From Antedon mediterranea (lineage: Eukaryota > Echinodermata > Crinoidea > Comatulida > Antedonidae): DNA of 60,000 nucleotides. The DNA is taken from assembly GCF_964355755.1 (NCBI RefSeq), contig NC_092678.1:2133922-2193921 (forward strand), given 5' to 3'. Both the position numbers and the translations under genes were made by a program. The notes under the pieces are model-generated. The model searched no databases. It worked only from the letters and a program-made list of their open reading frames with translations, and had not been told where the DNA came from. Positions 27,201-39,200 of this stretch are shown here, piece by piece (position 1 is the stretch's first letter; each line of letters begins with the position of its first letter).

Positions 27201-30200
27201 ACTAGGCAGCCCACCTTTCAATATTATATTGTTCACCAGGTGGAATAACCTTCAATGGACACACAGCTAGGCATCATGCATTCTGTTTTTAAGCTGTATG
27301 TTACATACCAGATTCATTTTAGGGAAGAGTGAAATTACAATATTTAAACCGTAAGTAACCCTAATTTCACTCTTCCCTGATATTATAAAGTAGAAAAATA
27401 AAAAAGGCCAAAGTAAACATTCTACTTACCAATGTTGTTAACCGAACAGCTCCGATTGATGGAATATTGCTAAAGTAACCTATACAAACAATAGGAATAA
27501 AGATTACTTATACAATGTATCCAATGAATGAATGGAACACTTTTTACACCTCTCAGAGGAGAGAGATAAATGAAGGAAAAGTTAAGGTAACAAGCAGACT
27601 AAATTGTTGAATACTAACCATTTGTGAGACAGGCCATTTCTTTTACTCCATCTGAAGATACCATGGCGTTTGGACCTACATTGTACACAAATATTCGTGT
27701 CTAAAAGAAAATGATCAAAAACATTAAGCTCAAATAAGTTGTATCAGTTTTTTGTTTCCAATTCCAGACTAAAGCATATAGCCTAAGGATACAATCAGTA
27801 TGGCAGAGGCAGGCTCGAACCTATGCTAGTCCGACTTCCTTATCATTACACCTAATAACTCTCCAATCTATATCCTAATGCAACTGAGCCAACATTGCTT
27901 AAAAACGAGGATCTGATTGACGAGAACCGGTGATGGACGCATTTCTATTTCTTTATAAGTATGCACATATATTTTTTTCTTCCATTGTAAATGATTATGA
28001 CTTACTCTTTTTTGATCATTGTACTTTTTAATAATTTCTTCGCCAGAATCGGGGCCACCATCTGTGAACATCAGGATGACTGAATTACAGTCCGCTCCTT
28101 TGCCATTATCAGAAGTTGTGGCCTCATCCATTAGCTACAAAACAAAATATCAGGTTATTAAAGGATATAATATTCCATTCCATACTATCTTATATTCTAA
28201 AATTTACACTTTACATTCAACATGCTATGCACTTTTCAGTTTAAACCTTTTTCCAGTCGACATTGAGTTGTGGTTGCTGAGCCAGACAGGCCTGGAAAAG
28301 AATTAATTAGGCCTATCACTGATATATTAACGATTCACAGGAAAAGAGGTAAAAATCAAAACTATAAATCGTTTTGCGACACTTCATGCCTTTTTGTCTC
28401 AGCAATGCTTGAGAGTAACCTTGGTTTAGCAAAACTTCATGTCTTTTTGTCTCAGCAACGCTTGAGAGTAACCTTGGTTTAGCAACACTTCGCATCTACG
28501 TGCCTAAGCAACGCTTGAAGAAACGCTCAAACAAGTCAAATTTTAAACGATCGATAAATTTTGATCTTTTAAAATTTGTGTAAATTATTAGTAAGTTATA
28601 AAACACATTTACTTTATCAAGGGATATAAAGGCAAATTCCAAAGCTCTTGTATAGTTTGCCATCTCCTCTGTCGCATTATTTTCCATATACTCTTTCAGT
28701 TGTTTCTTTAAATGCTAAAAAAAAATAAGATTATTACATAATTTTCACAATTGCGTTTGTGTTTGGATAGCAATAACTTCTTTACTATTTACTGCAGTTA
28801 CTGCAGCTTTTGTCCAACTTTAGTTTGTTTTTAAAAAAATGTTTTAAATATACATGAATGGCAACAGAAAAAAATCGAAAATATGATGGAGGCCTGACTT
28901 CAGATGGGTTATACAATTTGAACATTATTGCACTGCAAACACGGGGTAGCCAGCGATTGAAACAAATGATGGTAAACCTAAATTTGCCCAATTCCAGTAA
29001 AACTCTAAGCCAGAGGACAAAGGTTATGAGGTTCGTTTATGCTAGATTTGACTGAAATTAAAAATAATGATAGATGTTTGATGGGTCAACTTTATGCAAG
29101 AAGTATAATTATGCCAGAGATTTAGCCATTATGTTTGCTATTTTTTTCAAAAACAAAATAAATGAAGTTGAGAATATCGACATTTTGGTTGGGAAATGGG
29201 AAAGTCTTTTCCATTTTAGAAACTTTGCGCCACAAACTTTACTAATTTGAATATTAAATATTTGCACATTACCTGTTTATTTCTCAAATTAGCTTGAACA
29301 AAAGTTGTCAGTTTAGGATCTAGAAATGTTGTGTTGTCATTGAACTGTATAGAAGACAGAAATATGTTATATATAATTTTCATATAATAGCCATATAGAT
29401 TAACATTCTATTCAGCAAAAAAGCCAATAATACACAAAGAGAAATTACTTGTTGGCCACACTGTACAAAGGTTCAATTCTCTCCACCAATAAATCCGGTA
29501 GAACAAGTCTTCTCAGGTCGTGTGCAACCCAATGCATCTTTTAGAAGAATAGTGGTTAGTATGATGTACTGATGTGCTCATCGTTCATGTTAGGCTGCAC
29601 AGTGAACCCTGTAGAAGGCCTAAATCAAATTGATAATAATATAAAACAAACTCACCATTGCTACATTTACAAAGTCATCATCTCCAAGCGTGTCAATTGC
29701 TTCGGAAACAGAAACTTTTATCAAGTTTGAAGTGATGCCACTGGTACTACCACTCCTAATATGGAAAGGTGTTTTGTTAAATAAGCTCTGTCTACACTAT
29801 CAAACTGGTTTGACAAAAAGTGTGATGTGCCCAAATATGGTAGTGATATGCTTAAATATGGTAGTGATATGACATCATCATTTCCATATATGGCCACATC
29901 ACATTTTTTTGTCACAAGTTTGATAGAGTAGATACAGCTTAAAGATGTATCATCCCTCTAAAAATAATCCTAATAATAAAAAAATAAAAAATGTTCTTAC
30001 ATATCCACAAGTATTAGAACGTCTTTTGGTGAGTTGGCCGCACCGATGTACCTGAGAAAAAAAATCAGATTTATATTTGATTATAAAGAATTTAAATAAA
30101 TTAGTATATTATTTTATATTATATAATAAAGTTAAAGCTGGTATTACTATTCTAAGCATAAGAATCCCACAATACAGTCATGTTTAGTGTTTTGGTTAGT

Positions 30201-33200
30201 TGTTTCATATTATATTAGGTAATTGGTTAGACTATTGTCGTAATTCTTTGCAATATTTTGTCGTCAAATTTAAAGATGTATTGTCCCGAAAAAACATGAA
30301 AAATGAAGTTTAATAAAATTTTATAATAATAAAAACTAGGCCATTTCACAGTTTTATTTGTTTATGTTTTAATGAGCGTCGAAACAAATTGAAAAATCGG
30401 CTTCGCTTCATTGCAAAAACACATTTTATTTGTTTATGTTTTAATGAGCGTCGAAACAGATTGAAAAATCGGCTTCACTTCATTGCAATAACACATTTTA
30501 TTCATTTTTATTTAACTATATAAGTACTAACTTTCTGCTAACAATTGCTGATCATCTCTAGATTCACATCAATTGTTCAATTTCAATGTAATTTTAATAG
30601 AACATTAAATGAAGGCTATACATGTTTTTAATTACTGTTCTGCCTGATTGCACATTAACATAGTAATGTCATTTTAATGAACCATTCGACAATGCTGTGG
30701 TTTGATGTATGTATGTTTGATTCAAATGCATGTAAACTATGGGAATTCTACTTGACTGCATACAACATAATATTCTAATGCATTTATTTTTAAGTGCTGG
30801 ATCAATAAAATTGATTTTGATAAGAAAGGTGTTAAAACACTCCTTCAATTAAATCCAAAAAAACAGATTAAGCAAACATAGAAACTAGGTCTTAAACAAT
30901 GCTATTTATAAATATATTTTTTTAATAGCTTTTTAGTATTTTGGAGAGTACTGTATATTGTTTGTAGGGCTATCATGGTGATTATATGTTCTTTGATGGA
31001 GTTGGGTTCACGGCAACAAAGTACGCAATAATTGGATAAACCGGTAAATTGATATCCTAAAAATATTGAATTAAATGATGCAAAAGTTCATATAGGGTTT
31101 TTTATATAAATATGTTTTTTCTGATATCAATTTTCTAAATTTGTTTAAAATATGAAAACAATGTTAGAAATTCCGAATCATCTCCCAAATCCAAAGATAT
31201 TGATAAGCCGATATTTGCATATTGATTTTGCCCGTAAAGACCGAGCGACATTCAATATCCCGCCACTTCACCTGTAAAAATCTGCTTCGTAATTGGCCAG
31301 ATTTATGGTAAGGAGGGCAGTTGATGTGTGACATTGTTAGGAAATGGGATTCCATCGTTTGCACTTTAAGTGCTTGTATTGATGTGTCAGTTTCAAGTAG
31401 AAATTCAGAGTCAAACTAAAGTTATATTATTTATCTGGTATGCAATATTAAGCACATGTTTGAAAGTGAACAGAAAATCTTCAATTGGATTACAAATGAA
31501 TATGGACTATAAAAAACTGCATTCGTGCGTATGTATGTACATGATAACAGGACTGCAGACATAACAAAAGGAAGGTGAGTCCATTTTTTCATAGTAATAT
31601 TATTCTTTACACATGGTAATAAGTACCTAGGAATAAGCAATTTTGTAGTAAAGTTATTGCTTACTTGTCCAATTAATATTTGTAACATATAATATAATGT
31701 ATACTTACCTTAACAAAAAATTATTAAAAATTTGTAATAAAAATCTACATAATGCATCACACTACATATATAACATTAAAACGTGCACATTACAATAACA
31801 CTTAGTTTTTAAAAACTGTTATACTACCAATAAAAATACAAAATAAGAAACCACAACACCATACATGCAACTACTGTACAGGAAGTGCCAAGTAAAAATA
31901 TCAATAATAATAATAATAAACATGGCCGGATCAAACGACTAAGCAATGAACAAAGTGGTTATGTTAACCCATGGCTGTCAAAAGTAAAAAAGAACACTTA
32001 GTTTTGATAATCAACTTAGAAACATAAAACAATTTACAAAACAAAATAATAAATAATAGACAATTCTTTCATGTTAAAGTTAGAGACTGTTCATCTACTT
32101 CTACAAGAAAATGTATGTGTTTTCCTACTTATTACAATAGTAGGAGTAGTCAGTGTGCAAATTTAAAGCATTGAGAATTATTTACATTCCTCCATGTTTT
32201 AACTAATCTATTAAAGCTCTGTATACAATATCAAACTTAATGTGATGTGCCCATATATAGACATGGTGATGTAATATCACTACCATATTTGAGCACATCA
32301 CACATTTTTTTTCAAACTAGTTTGATAGTGTGGACAGAGCTTTAGACCCAGTTGAAGACTAACTTTTTAACAAGTTTATGTATCTAAAAATTCTGTCTAT
32401 ATCCTGTTTTACTTCAGTTTATGTACCTGCTAATGAGCAACGCAGCTATTATTAATATATAATATTCATTAAAAAGGAATTGTAGCAACACACCTGTCCT
32501 GAGATAATGTTTATAATATTATATTATCTTTTATCCTCAAATAAATAACATGGAATACTAAAAAAACCCAACTAACATACATGTTAATAATGAACAAATA
32601 CAGGTGTACATTTTTTTAGATTAATAAAAACATTCCTTGGGAAATTCGGATGGATATACAAAACAACATTTGAATAATTTATATATCTATAAATTGGGTA
32701 TAATAATTATAAAATACAGCTTGACATCAACTAAACATCTAATTTACCAAACTCACAAACTGGCATAAACACTATATAAATACAAACATAGAGAAAGTGT
32801 ATACAACAACTGTATTGGAACATCTATACATCATAAATATTCATGAGACAGAAGGAGGTGAAACACTGAGGGCAGCAAACTCACCAGCTTCTTCGTCTTA
32901 CATCATATTGATCCATTTGTAACTTTTTGCTGAGTTTCCATTTTTTGCCTGGTTTAATGTTTGCCAGGATTGGAAGAAAAATGACATTGCCATGAATTGA
33001 CTGTATGGATAATTTACATTAAATAATCCAGCCACCAAAATGAAATTGAATAAAAAATATTCAGTTGAAAAAAAGATGCATTCAAATAAGATTCTATTAA
33101 AATAATTTTGCTCACGTTTCAAACATATCTATACTGTAAGATATAGCCTCTGTACTCTAAACACATTTTTGTTATTGCACGCATCCATATGCAAAGGGTA

Positions 33201-36200
33201 TTAAAATGACTAAAATTAAAGGTTGAAGGTATTAAATTGACAGTTGTAAACCACTCTGGTTTAGTAAACCGCCAGGGGGAGTTGAATCTTTCCAAGTGAT
33301 ACTATAACAAATGCAATAATTAATGTTGTGTGACCGTGGAGGTAAAAATAAAAAAAAACTTTGGTATTCATTGCTAAATAAACAGTCAAGGGTTTTAAAT
33401 TTACAGTTGAAAACCATTCTGGGGTATTAAATCTTTCCTAATGGATACATAAACTTTAAACATAAATCCTTAATGTTGTGTGAGTTAAAAATCCTTTTTT
33501 TTAATTCATTGCTACATAAACATTTGTTTTTAAAAATAAATGCTATAGAAATGTGTGTATATAGTATATATACACATATTAACAGCTAAACATACATTTA
33601 TCACACCCTTTTAAAATCTTTCTCCTATAATTCAGAAGCTCTACATACTTGCAATCCAAATCGGGTTTTTTTTCTCAAGTAAACATAAACTCAAAAGTTT
33701 ATTAGAATTTCCAAATAATCACCTTTTAAAATTGGAAACCAACAACCTAAAGTAGAACTATTTTAAATTCAGACTGTCTGGCTGCAATCGGCCAACTCTT
33801 GTCTAGAAATTCTATAATATGGCAAGGTTACATCATCAAGTATGTAGCTTAGTTTATATCGGAAATAAGATCAGCTAACATAAATGTTAATATACAAAAT
33901 TTACATCTCAAACTAAAAATCCTAAATGACTTCACCAGAGGCAGGTTAAAAAATGTAGTCAACTACAGGACTCAAACCCACGACATCCAGATCACTAGCC
34001 TGGCGTTCTACATCTAGACAACCGCATATTAACATTGTTTATAATAACTACTAAGAGAAGGATACTACATTATAATTTTCTCATATTCTGACGCTTAGCT
34101 TGTTATTGTTATATGCTCTGATAATTTTAAATGAAGAGGTATATTATAAATGCATGTATGAGATGCATGTAATGAATTACTGTGTTAAAACTAATGTAAT
34201 ACTGATTACCTCCTGCATCATATAGATTATTTCAGAGTTAAAGCCAATCTCTGAGTAATTGATACCAATGCTTGAGCTATGTCATACCATTGTGGTTCAC
34301 TTTAAACACTACTCCCAATTTTTACATAAGGCTGTATAAATTCACCCATCCCAAGGAATGGCCTTACAAGTCAGTATGGTAATGACATGTAAATTAATTT
34401 CAAATTTATAAATATAAACAGCAATTTTACTTTCATTTCAGATTCACATAAAAATAAACCTATTTGTTTTGTATATTAATTTAAAAAGGATAAATATATC
34501 TTATTAAAAATATCATATACTAATTCATATCATACAATACAACAATAGTAAAATTAGATTAAAACTATGTTTATTGTACTTCGTCTATTGAAACCACAAC
34601 TATTTTTAGGCCTAATTTTTATGATTAGAGAGTATAAGAATATTTTGAGTGTAAAATCAATATGTAATTTATGCAATTATCGTATGTAAGGATTATAGCA
34701 ATGCATATAGCAACAATTTTATATTTATTCATATTAATCATATAAGATTAGATTATTAATGGAAATGGCAAAAATACATCCAAACACATCAATATTATTC
34801 AGTGGTATTAAACTGTTGTAAATTGTACGACATAGCATCAAAGCAATATATATTAGCATACGAAAGGTTTTTGCAACATAACTATACAGTAGAACGTGAA
34901 GGTGAAGGTGACACATTCAGTACCCAAAAGTCACCTTAACATGGTTGTTCCCTGAATAGGGATTGACTATAATGTTAAGTAAACCTATTGTAATTTTATG
35001 TTTTAAGATAATATCTATTGAAATCATGGGTTAAATTATGGTCCAATGATATGATACCTTCCTTGCAAATGAAATGTGCAGTTCAATTCATACAAACAAA
35101 AATGCAATGGATGAAAACCACTACTGTATTACACAGTCATATCCATAGGAAATTTCTCAACAGACTTATCTCTTCTAATTCACAACACAACGTAATTTAT
35201 TGCAGGAGAAAATGGTAAAATGTGATAAAGTCGCTTTAATACAAACATGTCACATTTCAGGCAAATTAAACAGCCTTTTGGGTAGTAGTTAATAAGGTCA
35301 CAGATTGAAACACACGCTTCTAACAAAGCATGGTTAGAATAATAACATAGGATTATCTGAAGAAAACAATGTTCTCTACTCTATAAATATCATACAAGTT
35401 GTATTTTTGTAATTCTCGATAGGTATCTGTCATTTCTGAGCATTTTCTAATGTTAAACTAATGGTTTGGTATGACAATAGCATTGTAGGTAGGGATGTCT
35501 GACTAAATGAATAAAAGTTATGAGGATTCTTGAGGCAATTCTACATAAAACCCAATTATAACAATATATTATTAATACGCAAACATTCTTGTTTTTAATA
35601 ATTCTGTATTAACTATAAGTGCAAATTAAGGCTTCTTAAAAAGCTATATAGCTATCTATACTAATATAATTTTATCATTAAAACACAGCACAGCAAAAAA
35701 AAGACACTTTACCCAATTTTCAACTTTTCCAAAACATTTTTGTTGCCGACTTTGTAAATGGGATAGTAGGGAAGGGGAGTGTGTGTTAATTATTAAATCA
35801 TTTCAGCTTAGGTGGACCTTCTCAAGCAACATTTCCAGAACTGTCAAATATTTAAGTTCTGTTTTTAAAAGGTTTTTATTTTAAATATTTTTTAGTTTTC
35901 ACTGAGTTTTTTTGGTGCAAGTTACTGGTAGTTTTTAGGGCCTAAAGTTTCTGGGGCAATTTTTCTTTGGTATTTTATGGTTTTAAGATTTGGAAAAATT
36001 GACTCAGCTAATTAAAAGAAATAAAGTAAGGAATTAAATCTAAATGGTTGAAAAAAAAAATCACTCTTTCTGAAAACAAGCAAACATTTTACCATCGTCG
36101 AAACGTGACCCTAAACAAATCTAGACCAGTTGGATCTATGGGATTTCTTGTACCTGTCACCAGATAGAAAGAAAATCTATTAGTAAAGAATATGGAAATA

Positions 36201-39200
36201 GAATGCATAGTATTGTTTATTATTATTATTTATTTTTCTATATTATTACTTATAAATTAAAAAAAATATAAATGCACGAGATCAACAAACCAAAGTAGCT
36301 TAAAAAAACCTCCATGGATCGAAGTTCTACATGCTTTTAGACTAGAACAGACATTTTCAAGTATCATAGGCACATTCTATAATACAATGTCATATATGTA
36401 TCACATGTGACATCTGTATCATGCTTATAGCCTTAGATAAGGTAAATATGACACTGTATTACATAATTTGCCTATGATACTTGCTTGAAATTATTATACA
36501 GTACTATTGAATAAGAAAAATTATTATACAGTACTATTGAATAAGATATTTATCTTATTCAATAGTATGACTAAAATTTACTTTAGTATTTTACTGCCTG
36601 AAGGTTCAGCTATGTTGTCTTGGCAAAAGTCATTTATATAATTATTATAAAATATTCTTATAGAATGCTAATAAATTGGCGGTCCTGCTAGTCTTTGAAA
36701 AAAATTGCCAATTACAGTTGAAGGACACCGAAGGTAATAGAATGTTATGCATGAATGCCTTGGAAAATGAAACTAAAATCTTTCAACATAAAAATTTCAT
36801 TATGTTACGGAGATCTTTTTATCAAATGGATATTTTTTTTTTCAATGCCAACAATTGTTGCATATATCCATCAGTGAATTTCCTGACATGATATATCATG
36901 TAATTTGCAATTTTCTTATTACATTTCACTTAAATTAGGTTTGTGCTATGAAAAGTGATCTCTTTCAATGAAATGAATTCACAACTTAAAACATAACCTA
37001 CTTTTTCATTTTATATCTACAGTAGCTACGAAATATTAGATTTTCTATTCCAATGTAACCTTAAGCCGGGCGCACACTTTATCTATCGGCTGAGACAACT
37101 GGCACAAATAGCTATACTGTGCGCCAGGCTTTAATCAAACAAATGTTCATACTGTATGTATAAAGCCTTACCCATTTTGTAATCAACATAAAATAGGGAT
37201 TTGATTCAAACAAAGTGTTATTAGCCATCATTTGAGCTGTTAACGTCTACATAAAAAATGCGCAGTAAACTTACTTGTTGAAATATACATAATAGTCTAT
37301 GATAGAGGCATTGCCGTAAGGGAGAACTTTGACAACGTAAAGGAGAAAGATAAGGATTTGTCTCTGTATAGGTCTATGTACAGAAATATATCCCTTTGCT
37401 ATTGTACCTGGAGTATTATTATACAGGATGGTATGTGATTAAAATTAATCAACATCTAAATGATTTCTTTCGAAACGCAGAACCAAATTACACAATTTGT
37501 ATCGGATTATATTAATAAGAAAATGATACAACTAGGAGAAATATGATTCTCAAAAGGAATATCATATTGTATATTAATGATTCAATAAATATGAAATCCA
37601 AAGAATTTAAAATATGAAATATTAATGTCAACTACTAGTTTTCAAAATTATTATACTGTAATATCAAGGAACAAAATGTTTTAAAAAAGAAAATGTTGCA
37701 ATATAAAAGTATCCCAAAATTTAACAAAATAAATAAAGTATTTAAACTCAGTTTTAAATTTAAAAATTCAAAAATATTTATGCTCATGTTACATCATTAA
37801 ATCTTTATTTTTAAATCATTTCATCTATTTAAGTCATTGGCCATTTAATTCATATTTGAATCCAATTTTCTTGGAAAGAAAGAGTAAATTGTTATTCTTA
37901 ATGTTCAATAAAATTACCATGATGCACTAAAATTATAGCGATGACGTCGATGAACACGGAAACGCGTTCGTACCAAGGTAGATATTTTTTTTATGATTAT
38001 TCAATTTTTGGAAGTGTGAATTGGGTATTAATGTGATTCATATTTCAAGACATGACTCACACAAATTAATATTTTTACTTTAAAAATAATTGTTAAATGT
38101 ACTGTAGGCATGATTTTTTTGAACAATCATTTTGTTTTGAACTATAACTTTTCTAACAGGTCTGCCTCCAAATAGCAACCATTCTTTGTTAGCACAAATA
38201 CAATATATGGCGCTATTTCTTTAAAACAAATCTAGACTTACTTATTATAACTAAATACCTGTACTACAATAAAACATGCTCTCCAAAGATTATTTATTGA
38301 AGATGAACAGAGGAAAGGTAATAGAAAATAAATGTGTCTAAAACTGCAAAATACAGTTAAAAACCCTATTACCCATTGCCAAGTACTTTACCCATGTCAA
38401 AAAAAAGGTTTTTTATAGAAGAAGAAAACAAAGAAAAGTTAAATAAAAATTGTCTAAAATTTACAAAATGTGGTGAAAAAACCTCTAATTACCGATTGTT
38501 TTCTAACTACTTTACCGTGTCAAAAAAAAAGTATGTGGAATTTAAAAATGCGGTTACCATGAACGTGTTCGTCTGTCCAACACGTCAACACCGTGCTTGT
38601 TTGTGTGTTCGTGTGGGGATCCTAATATTGCGGAAATTAAGATCCGATGAACACATTATTGTTTACTTGCGTAACTTTTGGCAGAATAAAATTACTCGGG
38701 TTCCAAAACAACCCAGGAAGAGTGAGATTATATGGCAACATGTCGAACCTCACACTAACAGATTACTAAAACATGCGGTACAACCGCTTGGCACCATTGT
38801 ATCATTAACTAATTGTTTAACGTGATTTTACTCGACCCTGGTAATGTATCACCAACTAACATTTCTTGACTATACTGAAAGTTATAACCATGTTTTTAGA
38901 CGTACTTTATAGTAAAGACTTTAATAAACCAACTCTCTGCTGTTTATGCTTATAATTCCATTATAAGCAGAAAATGTTGAGGAAAAAAAAATTGTTAACC
39001 ATGTCAACTATGATAATGTCAAATGGCTTTAACGGAACATAATAGAAAAATGAGTATTTCACATTACACTTTTCAATATTTCAAATAAAAGACATGAATA
39101 AATCAAGAAATACATCATGAAAATATAATGAAAATATATAACCATATGGAATTATTTAAAGATTTGGAAAGATATTGTTAAAATAAAAAAAATGGATTAA

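Larger units (their letters stand above)
30052..36092. other. Long intron downstream of the alternative exon cluster
   Basis: This 6-kb stretch is part of the intron between alternative copy d and exon 30001-30051. It contains the 72-bp duplication at 30350, MITE copy F, a SINE fragment near 33955 and a diverged duplication near 33227-33530. No further 64-nt exon copy was found on inspection. Confidence 0.6.

Noticed and set aside
30052-38557. Further intact copies of the 64-nt exon
   Set aside because: I looked for the GAT-C start, the HGVD core and the TCATG-gtaa end on the minus strand and found only the degenerate site at 37919 and the 18-nt site at 36093.
38376-38825. 149-codon plus-strand open frame
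   Set aside because: It runs antisense over alternative exon copy d and a local duplication; composition outside the exon is intron-like and no family is recognisable.
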